In this document: piece after piece, positions 51,531 through 60,453 of the stretch | Layout: the number at the start of each line of letters is the position of its first letter | How positions within the stretch are numbered: position 1 is the stretch's first letter | NCBI RefSeq assembly: GCF_039532215.1 | Contig: NZ_BAAARN010000003.1 | Span: forward strand, 388,485 to 452,484 | Direction of reading: 5' to 3' | DNA length: 64,000 nt | Source: Pedococcus aerophilus | GTDB taxonomy: Bacteria > Actinomycetota > Actinomycetes > Actinomycetales > Dermatophilaceae | Notes under the pieces: model-generated | Databases searched by the model: none | What the model was told of the DNA's origin: nothing | The model's input: only the letters and a program-made list of their open reading frames with translations | Made by a program: the position numbers and the translations under genes

Positions 51531-52804
51531 GCGCCGCCGGGGTAGGCAAACCGCTCGCGGGAGGCGTCGTGCATCCGCGCGGAGAACCCCGGTGCCGTCG
51601 GCGTGACGTACCGGCCGGCGCGGACCACGGCAGGCTCCACGAAGTGCTCGTGCAGGTGGTCGACGAACTCGACGACGCGGTCGTCCATCGACCCGCTCAC
51701 CGAGACGTAGTCGAACATCGACAGGTGCTGCACGAGCTCGCACAGGCCCACGCCACCGGCGTGCGGGCACACGGGCACGCCGAACTGCTTGGCCAGCAAC
51801 AAGATCGCGATGTTCTCGTTGACACCGGCCACGCGCGCGGAGTCGAGCTGCAGGACATCGATCGCACCTGCCTGGAGCAGCTGCTTGAAGATCACCCGGT
51901 TCTGCGCGTGCTCGCCCGTCGCGACCTTGACCGGCGAAACCCGGCGGCGGATGGCGGCGTGGGCCAGGACGTCGTCCGGGCTGGTCGGCTCCTCGATCCA
52001 GTAGGGGTCGTAGGGGGCGAGCATCTTCACGGCACCGACGGCGTCCTCGACGTCCCAGCGCTGGTTGGCATCGATGGCGATCCGGATGTCGGGGCCGACT
52101 GCTTCACGGGCGAGCTTCATCCGCCGGGCGTCGTCCTCGGCGTCGGCGCCGACCTTGAGCTTGATCTGGGTGTAGCCGTCGGCCACCGCCTCACGGGCGA
52201 GCCGGACCATCTTCTCGTCGCTGTAGCCCAGCCACCCGGGCGAGGTCGTGTACGCCGGGTAGCCGGCCGTTCGCAGGTGGTCTGCGCGCTCGCGCCGGGT
52301 CGGCTCGGCCGCGCGCAGGATGTCCAGCGCCTGTTCGCGGTCGAGGGCGTCGGTGAGGTAGCGGAAGTCCACCTGGTCGACCAGCTCCTCCGGGCTGAGG
52401 AACGCGAGGTACTCCCACAGCGGAAGCCCGGCCACCCGGGACTGACGGTCCCAGAGGGCGTTCAGGACAGCCCCGATCGCCATGTGCATGACGCCCTTCT
52501 CCGGCCCGAGCCAGCGCAGCTGGCTGTCGTGCAGGAGCGCCCGGGCGGTCTCGGCCAGGTCGTGCGGCGTCCCGACGTTGCGACCGACGAGCAGCTGCTC
52601 GACGGCCTGCAGGGCCGTCACGACGACCTCGTTGCCGCGGCCGATGGTGAAGACGAAGCCGTCGCCCTCCGAGTCGTCGTCGCAGCTGAGGCGCACGTAG
52701 GCGGCCGAGTAGTCGGGATCGGGGTTCATGGCGTCGGAGCCGTCCAGCTCGCGCGAGGTGGGGAACCGGATGTCACTGACGGTGATCGAGCTGACGATGC
52801 TCAC
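51518..52804 (-). CDS. L-fuconate dehydratase (enolase superfamily)
   Basis: A 428-residue enolase-superfamily enzyme very close to the known L-fuconate dehydratase of Xanthomonas. [20 protein letters not shown] is at the start, [24 protein letters not shown] is near 100, and the catalytic KLKVG pair is near residue 219. Metal ligands are DANQRW and EEPTSPDD, then GEHAQNRV and [11 protein letters not shown]. It removes water from L-fuconate to give 2-keto-3-deoxy-L-fuconate. GTG 52804 follows GAAGGAG and overlaps the preceding stop. The stop codon lies within a tandem repeat. Confidence 0.95.
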   Translation of the reverse strand: MSIVSSITVSDIRFPTSRELDGSDAMNPDPDYSAAYVRLSCDDDSEGDGFVFTIGRGNEVVVTALQAVEQLLVGRNVGTPHDLAETARALLHDSQLRWLGPEKGVMHMAIGAVLNALWDRQSRVAGLPLWEYLAFLSPEELVDQVDFRYLTDALDREQALDILRAAEPTRRERADHLRTAGYPAYTTSPGWLGYSDEKMVRLAREAVADGYTQIKLKVGADAEDDARRMKLAREAVGPDIRIAIDANQRWDVEDAVGAVKMLAPYDPYWIEEPTSPDDVLAHAAIRRRVSPVKVATGEHAQNRVIFKQLLQAGAIDVLQLDSARVAGVNENIAILLLAKQFGVPVCPHAGGVGLCELVQHLSMFDYVSVSGSMDDRVVEFVDHLHEHFVEPAVVRAGRYVTPTAPGFSARMHDASRERFAYPGGAAWA

Positions 52805-53832
52805 AGCACTCCTTCGACGATCTTTTCTGCCTCTGGCCACACGGCCTCGGGGACGGGGGTGGACAGCCACCGGGCCGAGGAGCGCACGTGCTCCGGCTTC
52901 GCCTGCCCGGTGACGACCGCCGCGACGGCGGGGTGCTGCAGGGGGAACGTGAGGGCGAGGTGCGGCAGGACGGTGCCGTGGTCGCGGGCCAGGTCGGCGA
53001 GCTCGCGGGCCGCGGCCAGCAGCCGGGGATCGGGCGCCTCGTAGTTGAAGTGGGTGTCGGCTGCGGGGTCCGGCCGCGACAGCAGCCCGGAGTTGAACGG
53101 TGCGGCGGCCAGCACGGACACGCCGCGTCGCTCGCACTCGGCGAGCAACGGCTCCCCGGTGCGGTCCAGCAGGGTCCAGCGCCCGGCGAGCATGACGACG
53201 TCGAGGTCGCTCTCCCGGACGAAGCGCAGCGGCGCCTCCCACTGGTTCATCCCGACACCGATCGCGCCCACGACGCCTTCGTCGCGCAGGCGCACCAGCT
53301 CGGGCAGGGCCTCGGCGAGCACCTGCTCCACGTGGTCGTCCGGGTCGTGGACCAGGGCGATGTCGATGCGGTCGGTGCCGAGCCGCTCCAAGCTCTCCTC
53401 GATGCTGCGGCGGACGCCGTCGGCCGAGTAGTCCAGCAGGCGGGTCAGGTCGTCGGGGGTGTCGAAGCCCCACGCGAGGTCGTTGCCGACCGGGTTCTCG
53501 TTGGGGACCAGCAGGCGCCCCACCTTGGTCGAGAGCACGAGCTCGTCCCGCGGGCGGTCGGCCAGTGCCGCACCCAGGCGACGCTCCGACAGGCCGACGC
53601 CGTAGTGCGGAGCCGTGTCGAAGTAGCGGACCCCCTCCTCCCATGCGGTGTCGACGGTCGCCCGCGCCGTGGACTCCTCGACGGGCCGGTAGAGGTTGCC
53701 GATGCTCGCCGCCCCGAACCCCATGGTCGTGACGTGCAGGTCCGTGCGACCGACACGACGGGCAGGTATGGCGCCGTGCTCCGCCTCGGGCCCGGTCACC
53801 GTGGTGCCGGGCCGGGTCTGGCCGTCAGTCAT
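52801..53832 (-). CDS. Aldo/keto reductase, probable L-fucose 1-dehydrogenase
   Basis: A 343-residue aldo/keto reductase. [11 protein letters not shown] gives the catalytic Asp and Tyr, STKVGR the Lys and [10 protein letters not shown] the His region. It is of the D-threo-aldose dehydrogenase type ([13 protein letters not shown] at the start). In this operon it should oxidise L-fucose to L-fucono-lactone. It overlaps the mutarotase gene by 8 bases and fuconate dehydratase by 4. An SDR at the right edge (63373) is the competing candidate for the same step. Confidence 0.9.
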   Translation of the reverse strand: MTDGQTRPGTTVTGPEAEHGAIPARRVGRTDLHVTTMGFGAASIGNLYRPVEESTARATVDTAWEEGVRYFDTAPHYGVGLSERRLGAALADRPRDELVLSTKVGRLLVPNENPVGNDLAWGFDTPDDLTRLLDYSADGVRRSIEESLERLGTDRIDIALVHDPDDHVEQVLAEALPELVRLRDEGVVGAIGVGMNQWEAPLRFVRESDLDVVMLAGRWTLLDRTGEPLLAECERRGVSVLAAAPFNSGLLSRPDPAADTHFNYEAPDPRLLAAARELADLARDHGTVLPHLALTFPLQHPAVAAVVTGQAKPEHVRSSARWLSTPVPEAVWPEAEKIVEGVL

Positions 53833-54145
53833 GGTGGAAGACCTCCTCCATCGGGGCCCACTGGCTCTCGGGACAGGTGTCCCACCGCTGCTGGCACGGG
53901 TCGGTCAGCGCCCACCACTCCTGCGTCCGCGGGTCCGCGGCGATGGCAGCGACATCGGCGTCGTGGTCCTCCCCCTCGTGCTCGTAGTACGAGAAGAGCA
54001 GCCCGTCGCGCAGGAAGATCGAGAAGTTGTGGATGTTGCTGCGCGAGAGGCGGTCGAGCACCTCGGGCCACGCCGCCGCGTGCAGGCGGCGGTACTCGGC
54101 CTCCTTCTCGGGTCGCAGCCGGACCACGGAGCCGTAGCGCTTCAC
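53825..54145 (-). CDS. L-rhamnose/L-fucose mutarotase family protein
   Basis: A 106-residue protein of the RhaM type (once DUF718). RLRPEKEAEYRRLHAAAWPEVLDRL is near the start, then NIHNFSIFLRDGLLFSYYEHEGED and the ending [11 protein letters not shown]. The active-site His (HAAAWPEV) and Tyr residues are present. It interconverts sugar anomers and would feed the L-fucose dehydrogenase. GTG 54145 overlaps the SDR stop (GTGA). Confidence 0.92.
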   Translation of the reverse strand: MKRYGSVVRLRPEKEAEYRRLHAAAWPEVLDRLSRSNIHNFSIFLRDGLLFSYYEHEGEDHDADVAAIAADPRTQEWWALTDPCQQRWDTCPESQWAPMEEVFHHD

Positions 54146-54912
54146 GACGACGGGGTCTCGCGCGGACGCAGGCGCAGGCGGTCCATCCCGCCGTCGACGG
54201 CCAGGTGGGTGCCCGTCGTGGAGGCGGACAACGGCGACGCGAGGTGGGCGACCGCGTGCGCGACCTCGTCGGCCGAGACGAGTCGGCCGTGCGGCTGACG
54301 GGCCTCGAGCGCTGCCCGCTCGGCGGCGGGGTCGTCGGCCTGGGCGAGCAGCCGCTGGACCCAAGGGGTGTCCGCGGTCCCGGGGGTCACGGCCGTGACC
54401 CGGATGCCCTCGTGCAGGTGGTCCGCCGCCATCGCCATCGTGAGCGCGAGCAGCGCCCCCTTGCTCGCGGAGTACACCGCGCGGGCCGGCAGCCCGGCCG
54501 TCGAGGCGATGGAGCAGGTGTTGACGATCGCGGCGTGCTCGGACTCGCGCAGGGCGGGCAGCGCGGCGCGGCTCACCCGGGCCGGCCCGACGACGTTGAC
54601 GTCGAGCACCCGGTGCCACTCCTCGTCGGTCGCGTCGGCCACCGTCCCGACGGCACCGGCACCCGCGTTGTTGACCAGCACGTCGAGGCCGCCGAACTGC
54701 GCGACCGCCGACTCGACGGCCGAGCGCACGGAGGCGTCGTCGGTGACGTCCGCGACGACGCAGACGAAGTCGTCGGCCAGGTCCGCCTCGACCCGGTCGA
54801 GGATGGCGACCCTCGCGCCGCGCGCGGCGAGCGTCCGAGCCACCGCCAGGCCGATGCCCGAGGCCCCGCCGGTCACGAGCGCCTTGATCCCGTCGAACTC
54901 CTGCATGGTCAT
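54142..54912 (-). CDS. SDR oxidoreductase, probable 2-keto-3-deoxy-L-fuconate dehydrogenase
   Basis: A 256-residue short-chain dehydrogenase. The cofactor motif TGGASGIG is at 14-21, NNAG at 81-84, and the catalytic Tyr147 and Lys151 in YSASK. The C-terminal AVDGGMDRLRLRP is typical. By context it oxidises 2-keto-3-deoxy-L-fuconate to the 2,4-diketo acid. ATG 54912 overlaps the hydrolase stop (ATGA); an inner ATG at 54906 is possible. Confidence 0.9.
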   Translation of the reverse strand: MTMQEFDGIKALVTGGASGIGLAVARTLAARGARVAILDRVEADLADDFVCVVADVTDDASVRSAVESAVAQFGGLDVLVNNAGAGAVGTVADATDEEWHRVLDVNVVGPARVSRAALPALRESEHAAIVNTCSIASTAGLPARAVYSASKGALLALTMAMAADHLHEGIRVTAVTPGTADTPWVQRLLAQADDPAAERAALEARQPHGRLVSADEVAHAVAHLASPLSASTTGTHLAVDGGMDRLRLRPRETPSS

Positions 54913-55754
54913 GCCTTCCCGAAGGTCTGTCGTTGGCGCCCGAGTCCGTCGACCTCGACCTCGACGACGTCGCCGGGCGCGAGGTAGGGGGTGCCCGGGA
55001 CGCCGAGGGCGACGCCCGCCGGGGTGCCGGTGTTGATGACGTCCCCGGGGTACAGGGTCATGAACTGCGAGAGGTAGTGGACGACCTCGAGCACCGGGAA
55101 GACCATGTTCGCGGTGTTGCCGTCCTGCTTGAGCTCGCCGTTGACCCAGAGCCTCAGTCCGAGGTCCTGCACGTCCGGCACGTCGTCGGCCGTGACGACC
55201 CACGGGCCGAACGGGTTGAAGGTCGCGCAGTTCTTGCCCTTGTCCCACTGGCCGCCGCGCTCGAGCTGGAACTCCCGCTCGGACACGTCGTGGCTGATCG
55301 CGTACCCCGCGATGTGCGCGGCGGCGTCCTGCGGGGAGGAGAGGTACGCCGCCTCGGTCCCGATGACGACCGCGAGCTCGACCTCCCAGTCAGTGCGGGT
55401 GCTCCCCCGGGGGACGAGGACCTCGTCGTCGGGTCCCACGACCGTGTCGGGGGCCTTCATGAACAGCACCGGCTCGGTGGGCACGGTGGCACCGGTCTCC
55501 GCCGCGTGGTCGCGGTAGTTCAGCCCGATGCACACGATCTTGCCGATGCGTCCCAGCGGTGGGCCGAACCGGCCCGCCTCGACCTGCGGGAGGTCTCCTG
55601 CCGCAAGGGCAGCCGCGACCTCCTCCAGGGGGCCGGGTCCGATGGTGGTCCCGTCGAGGTCGTCCACCACCCCCGACAGGTCACGCCAGGAGCCGTCGGC
55701 GGCCTGGACGGCGGGCCGTTCGGCCCCGACGGGGCCGATGCGGGCGAGTCTCAT
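54909..55754 (-). CDS. Fumarylacetoacetate hydrolase-family protein, probable 2,4-diketo-3-deoxy-L-fuconate hydrolase
   Basis: A 281-residue FAH-fold enzyme. Metal and active-site segments are KIVCIGLNYRDHAAETG (about residues 72-88), EPVLFMKAPDT, and DWEVELAVVIG with the acidic ligands. LERGGQWDKGKNCATFNPFGPW then TGTPAGVALG follow. By context it cleaves 2,4-diketo-3-deoxy-L-fuconate to pyruvate and L-lactate. GAGAGGACC precedes ATG 55754. It follows the ATPase gene by 16 bases. Confidence 0.92.
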   Translation of the reverse strand: MRLARIGPVGAERPAVQAADGSWRDLSGVVDDLDGTTIGPGPLEEVAAALAAGDLPQVEAGRFGPPLGRIGKIVCIGLNYRDHAAETGATVPTEPVLFMKAPDTVVGPDDEVLVPRGSTRTDWEVELAVVIGTEAAYLSSPQDAAAHIAGYAISHDVSEREFQLERGGQWDKGKNCATFNPFGPWVVTADDVPDVQDLGLRLWVNGELKQDGNTANMVFPVLEVVHYLSQFMTLYPGDVINTGTPAGVALGVPGTPYLAPGDVVEVEVDGLGRQRQTFGKA

Positions 55755-55770
55755 GTTGGGTCCTCTCGGG

Positions 55771-57312
55771 TCAGGCGGCCGGGGGCTCGCCGTGATCGGG
55801 CTCGCCATGGACCAGCCGGATGATGCGGCTGCTCATGGCGGAGTAGTGGTGGGTGTTGTCGATCTCGCCGACGACGTGGTGCTCGTGCATGACGAGCACC
55901 CGGTCGGCGAGCGCGACCATCTCGGGCAGGTCGGAGCTGATGAGCAGGATCGCCAGCCCCCGCTCGGCCAGCTCGGCGATGAGCTCGTGGAAGGCGGCCT
56001 TGGTGCGCACGTCGATGCCCACGGTCGGCTCGTCGATCACCAGGACCGAGCAGTCGGCGGCCAGCCACTTGGCGAGGCTGATCTTCTGCTGGTTGCCGCC
56101 GGACAGCTGGCCGGCGAGCTGGCGCGGGCCCGACAGCCGGATCCCGAGCCGCTCGACGTAGGTGTCGAGGACCGAGTCCTCGCTGCGGTCCCTGACCACC
56201 CCGAACCGGGCGAGCCGGTCCCAGACGGTCACGGCGACGTTGCGGCTCAGCGTCTGCTCGAGGAAGACGCCCTCCTCCTTGCGGTTCTCGGTGACGTAGC
56301 CGATCCGGTGGCGGCGCAGCGCCTCTCCGACCGAGGTGATCGTCACCGGGCGGCCGTCGACGAGGACGGTGCCGCCGGTCACGGTGGCCAGTCCGAGCAG
56401 CGCCCGCACCAGCTCGCTGCGCCCGGCGCCGACGAGCCCGTACAGGCCGACGATCTCCCCGGGGTGGACCGCGAGCGAGATGTCGCGGTGGCCGATGTCC
56501 GTCGAGACCCCCTGCAGCTCCAGCGCCGGGGTCACCGTGCGGTCGACCGTGCGGGACGCCAGCTCGAGCTCGGCGTGGGCGCGGCCGACCATGAGGTCGA
56601 CGACCTCGCTGCGGGTCAGCCCGGCCATCGGCACCGACTCGGCGACGCTGCGCCCGTCGCGCAGGACGGTGACGGTGTCTGCGACCGCGAAGACCTCCTC
56701 GAGCTTGTGGCTCACCAGGACCACGGTCCGGCCCTGGTCCCGGAGGCGACGCACGACGGCATACAGGCGATCGGCCTCGTCCCCGGTGAGCGAGGCGGTC
56801 GGCTCGTCGAGGAGCAGCAGCCGGCTGTCGGTGGCGAGGGCCTTGGCGATCTCGACGAGCTGCATGTGCGCGACGGACAGCTCCGCGACGGGGCGGTCGA
56901 GCTCGAGGTCGATGTCGAGCTGTTCGAGGCACCGTCGGGCCAGCGTGCGCACCGCCCCCCGGTCGACCACGCCGAACCGGGACGGGATGGCCTGCAGCGC
57001 GATGTTCTCCGCGACGGAGAACGCCGGGACGAGGTTGCGCTCCTGGTGCACCACACCGATCCCCGCGGCCTGGGCCTCCGACGGGCCGGAGAAGTCGACC
57101 TCGTGCGTGGGCTCGGCGTCGCCGTCATCGAGCAGGATCCGGCCGCCGTCGGCACGGTGCACCCCGGTGAGGACCTTGATGAGGGTGCTCTTGCCCGCGC
57201 CGTTCTCCCCGAGCAGGGCGTGCACCGTCCCCGGCCGCAGGTCGAGGTTGACGCCGTCGAGGGCACGGACCCCCGGGAAGACCTTGGCCAGGTTGCTGCA
57301 GACGAGCCTCAT
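55771..57312 (-). CDS. Sugar ABC transporter ATP-binding protein (RbsA/XylG type)
   Basis: A 513-residue double-ATPase. The first half has LLGENGAGKSTL and the LVEIAKALATDSRLLLLDEPTAS region. The second half has GLVGAGRSEL in place of a full Walker A, LSGGNQQKISLAKWL and VLVIDEPTVGIDV, as usual for this family. The first signature reads LSVAHMQ rather than LSVAQ. It powers import by the two permeases upstream and shares ATGA overlap with one of them. Confidence 0.94.
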   Translation of the reverse strand: MRLVCSNLAKVFPGVRALDGVNLDLRPGTVHALLGENGAGKSTLIKVLTGVHRADGGRILLDDGDAEPTHEVDFSGPSEAQAAGIGVVHQERNLVPAFSVAENIALQAIPSRFGVVDRGAVRTLARRCLEQLDIDLELDRPVAELSVAHMQLVEIAKALATDSRLLLLDEPTASLTGDEADRLYAVVRRLRDQGRTVVLVSHKLEEVFAVADTVTVLRDGRSVAESVPMAGLTRSEVVDLMVGRAHAELELASRTVDRTVTPALELQGVSTDIGHRDISLAVHPGEIVGLYGLVGAGRSELVRALLGLATVTGGTVLVDGRPVTITSVGEALRRHRIGYVTENRKEEGVFLEQTLSRNVAVTVWDRLARFGVVRDRSEDSVLDTYVERLGIRLSGPRQLAGQLSGGNQQKISLAKWLAADCSVLVIDEPTVGIDVRTKAAFHELIAELAERGLAILLISSDLPEMVALADRVLVMHEHHVVGEIDNTHHYSAMSSRIIRLVHGEPDHGEPPAA

Positions 57313-58289
57313 GACGTCTCCTTCCCACGCTTCTGGCTGACCAGGACGGCCCCGAGCACGACGGCACCGACGACGAGGTCCACCCACCGCGGGTTGATGT
57401 TGTACTGCGCCTGGGCGACGTCCACGAGGCGCACGATGAAGGCGGCGAGGCAGGTGCCCACGACGCTGACGACACCACCGGTCAGGGCGACACCACCGAT
57501 GATCGGTGCCGCGAAGCTGGGGAGCAGCAGGTCGTCGCCGATGCTGGCGTTGACGCTCCCGGACAGGGCCACGACCAGGAGGGCCGCGACACCGGCGAGC
57601 AGCCCGGAGAGGGTGTGCGCGATGACGACGCTGCGGTCGTTGGAGATGCCGGAGAGCCGCGTGGCCAACGGGTTCCCGCCGCTGGCGAGCAGCTGGCGGC
57701 CCCACACCGTCCGGGCGAAGAAGAACCAGGTGGCCACCGCGGTGGCGACGGCGGCGAGGAAGACCACGGGCAGCCCGAGGACGTTCGCACGACCGAAGCG
57801 GACGAGCCCGTCCGAGTAGTCCTGGTAGGTCCCGGTGCCGTGGATGCCGTAGCGCAGTCCGGCGACGATCGTCATGGTCGCCAAGGTGACGATGAACCCG
57901 TTGATGCGGGTGGCCACGACGAGCACACCGTTGGCCAGGCCGACGACCGCGCCCACGACCAGGGCTGCCGGCAGCGCCAGCCACGGGGACAGGCCGGCGT
58001 CCGCCATGAGGCCGGCACCGACCATGGCGCACAACCCGGTCAGGACACCGACGGACAGGTTCATCTGACCGACCGCGAGGACGACCATCTGCGAGAGGCC
58101 GATGACGATGGGCACGGCGAGGTACTGCAGGACGGCCTGGAGGGTGCCGGCCTCGAGAAGGTTGCCGCCGGTGGTGGCCGCCAGGACCACGAAGGCCAGG
58201 ACCGACAGCCCGGCGAGGACGATCTCGGTGCGGTGCAACGAGGTCCGCACCTTGGCCTGCGGACGGGTGGCGCTGGTGAGGGTGGTCAT
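57309..58289 (-). CDS. Sugar ABC transporter permease (RbsC type)
   Basis: A 326-residue permease with about nine spans. GLSQMVVLAVGQMNLSVGVLTGL near residues 65-85 and TGGVVSVVGTCLAAF near the end are diagnostic. It pairs with the following permease-type neighbour and the RbsA-type ATPase to import the operon's sugar, probably L-fucose. It overlaps both neighbours by ATGA. Confidence 0.93.
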   Translation of the reverse strand: MTTLTSATRPQAKVRTSLHRTEIVLAGLSVLAFVVLAATTGGNLLEAGTLQAVLQYLAVPIVIGLSQMVVLAVGQMNLSVGVLTGLCAMVGAGLMADAGLSPWLALPAALVVGAVVGLANGVLVVATRINGFIVTLATMTIVAGLRYGIHGTGTYQDYSDGLVRFGRANVLGLPVVFLAAVATAVATWFFFARTVWGRQLLASGGNPLATRLSGISNDRSVVIAHTLSGLLAGVAALLVVALSGSVNASIGDDLLLPSFAAPIIGGVALTGGVVSVVGTCLAAFIVRLVDVAQAQYNINPRWVDLVVGAVVLGAVLVSQKRGKETS

Positions 58290-59365
58290 GCGCGGATCCC
58301 CTTGCGTTCGGCGAGGACGTGGCGGACCCGGTCGAGCGACAGGGCCACGAGGAGCACCACCCCGATGAAGATCTGGAGCTTGTCCGCCTCGAACTGCAAG
58401 AGGTTCAGCCCCTTCTGGATCACCGAGGTGAGCGTGGCGCCGAGGGCGGTGCCGATGACGCTCACCGCACCACCGGCCAGCAGCGTCCCGCCGAGGACCG
58501 GGGCCAGGAACGACGGGAGGAGGAAGGACTCGCCGATGTTGGCCGAGAACGCCCCGTTGTTGATCGCGAGGAGGAAACCGGCCAGTCCGGCGAGCAGGCC
58601 GGACAGGGCGTGGGCCGAGATGACCCGGCGGGTGACCGGGATCCCACTCAGGCGGGCGGCGCGCAGGCTGGACCCGGTCATGAGGACCTCGCGGCCCTGC
58701 CGCGTGAAGCGGAAGAGGAACCCGACCACCACGACCGCAGCGACCGCGATGGGCACGATGAGCGGCACCGGAGGGCCGCAGACGGGGCCGACGCAGTAGT
58801 CGTAGAACGTGTCCGACCTCAACGCGTCCATGCCCGCGGGGTGCACGGCAAACGCGACCCCTCCGGCGAACCGGTCGTAGAGGATCGCGACCAGGCCGAG
58901 GAGCCCGAAGTCGAGGGCGAGGGTCACGACGAAGGAGTTGACGCCCGTCGACGTGATGATCGCGCCGGCTGCGGCTCCCACGGCAGCCCCGACCACGAGC
59001 GCCACGAGCAGGCCGACGACGAGGGGTACGCCGAACCGGTCGTACGCGAACCCGGCGGCGAACGCCGCCACGGCCGCCATCCGACCGACCGCGAGGTTCA
59101 TGTGCCCCAGCGACAGGACGGACAGCTGGGCCAGGCCGACGACGACGAAGACACTGATGTCGCTCTGCATCGGCACGAGGGTCAGGTCGATGTCCAGGAA
59201 CGCCGGTCGCAGCGCCGAGAACAGCGCCACGAGGGCGGCGATGACGACCAGCAGGCCGATGCGGGGGTTCGCCCACCAGGGCAACCGGGGTGCGGCAGCT
59301 CTCTCGGGGGCGGAGTCGGGGGCGGGGCCGCTGGTGGCAGGCGCCTGTTCGGTGGACGTGCTCAT
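58286..59365 (-). CDS. Sugar ABC transporter permease (RbsC type), second subunit
   Basis: A 359-residue permease. A Pro/Ala-rich cytoplasmic start (about 1-30) precedes about nine spans. GLAQLSVLSLGHMNLAVGRMAA near 95-116 and GGAVSVIGTALGATL near 300 parallel the other permease. The two form a heterodimeric channel. It overlaps the enolase-family gene by ATGA. Confidence 0.93.
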   Translation of the reverse strand: MSTSTEQAPATSGPAPDSAPERAAAPRLPWWANPRIGLLVVIAALVALFSALRPAFLDIDLTLVPMQSDISVFVVVGLAQLSVLSLGHMNLAVGRMAAVAAFAAGFAYDRFGVPLVVGLLVALVVGAAVGAAAGAIITSTGVNSFVVTLALDFGLLGLVAILYDRFAGGVAFAVHPAGMDALRSDTFYDYCVGPVCGPPVPLIVPIAVAAVVVVGFLFRFTRQGREVLMTGSSLRAARLSGIPVTRRVISAHALSGLLAGLAGFLLAINNGAFSANIGESFLLPSFLAPVLGGTLLAGGAVSVIGTALGATLTSVIQKGLNLLQFEADKLQIFIGVVLLVALSLDRVRHVLAERKGIRA

Positions 59366-60453
59366 GACACTCGCAACCTCTCCATCGCGTCACGGTCCCA
59401 CTCGATGCCCAGTCCTGGCGTGGACGGCATGTGGGCCACCCCTGCCTCGACGTGCAGCTCCGACCGCGTGATCGCCCGGAGCTGGGGGATGTGCTCGAGG
59501 TACCGGGAGTTGGGCACGGCGCCGCACAGGCTCACGTGCAGCTCCATCAGGAAGTGGGGGCACACCGGTACGTTGTGCGCCTCGGCGGCATGGGCCACCT
59601 TGAGCCACGGGGTGATCCCCCCGACGCGGGCCACGTCGGGCTGGACGACCGCCGCGGCACCTCGAGCGAGGTACTCGCCGAACTGGCCCACGGAGTACAT
59701 CGACTCCCCGACCGCCACCGGGACGGAGGTGGAGCGTGCCAGGAGCTCGTGCCCGCGCACGTCGTCGGCCGGGAGCGGCTCCTCGAACCAGGCGGCGCCG
59801 ACGGCCTCGAGGTCCTTGGCGCGCCGCACCGCCTCACCGGCGGTGAACGACTGGTTGGCGTCGACCATGAGGTCGGCGTGCGACCCGATGGCCTCGCGGA
59901 CGGCATGCAGTCGCTCGGCGTCCTCCGCCGGCGACGGCTTGCCGATCTTGATCTTCACGCCGTTGGCCCCTCTACCCATGACCTCGCGGGCACCGTCGAC
60001 GAGCTCGTCGAGGGAGAGGTGCAGCCAGCCGATCTCGGTGTCGTACACCGGGATCCTGTCCTTGGCACCCCCCGCCAGGACCCAGAGCGGCTGCCCTGCG
60101 ACCTTGCACCTGCGGTCCCAGAGAGCGGTGTCCACCGCCGCCAGCGCCAGCGAGGTGATGGCGCCGACGGCGGTCGCCCGGGTGGCGGCGTGGAGGTCGG
60201 TCCACGCCGCCTCGACCCGGTCCGCGTCCCGGCCCAGGAGGGACGGGAGCAGGTAGTCGCGCAGCAGGGCCAGCACCGCCGTACCACCCGTGCCGATGGT
60301 GTAGGAGTAGCCGAGTCCGGTCGCACCGTCCGCGGTCTCCACCTCGACGAAGATCGTCTCCTGCTTGAGGAAGGCCTGGACCGCGTCGGTCCTCGGCGTC
60401 TCGACGGGCAGGTCGACGAGGAACGCCTCGGCGCGGGTGATCGCGGCGGTCAC
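59362..60453 (-). CDS. Mandelate racemase/enolase-superfamily sugar-acid enzyme, substrate unknown
   Basis: A 363-residue enolase-superfamily protein distinct from the fuconate dehydratase. It has an N-terminal capping domain, a catalytic K-x-K (KIKIGKP, about residue 167), DANQSF, then EEPLPADD and GESMYS as metal ligands, and CPHFLMELHVSL late. It should abstract a proton next to a carboxylate in a sugar acid or lactone. Its place between binding protein and permeases suggests a second substrate of the same transporter. The GTG start overlaps the binding-protein stop. Confidence 0.85.
   Translation of the reverse strand: MTAAITRAEAFLVDLPVETPRTDAVQAFLKQETIFVEVETADGATGLGYSYTIGTGGTAVLALLRDYLLPSLLGRDADRVEAAWTDLHAATRATAVGAITSLALAAVDTALWDRRCKVAGQPLWVLAGGAKDRIPVYDTEIGWLHLSLDELVDGAREVMGRGANGVKIKIGKPSPAEDAERLHAVREAIGSHADLMVDANQSFTAGEAVRRAKDLEAVGAAWFEEPLPADDVRGHELLARSTSVPVAVGESMYSVGQFGEYLARGAAAVVQPDVARVGGITPWLKVAHAAEAHNVPVCPHFLMELHVSLCGAVPNSRYLEHIPQLRAITRSELHVEAGVAHMPSTPGLGIEWDRDAMERLRVS

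Noticed and set aside
55528-57819. Plus-strand open frame of 763 codons
   Set aside because: It is antisense to the FAH hydrolase and sugar ABC ATPase genes, which have clear motifs.
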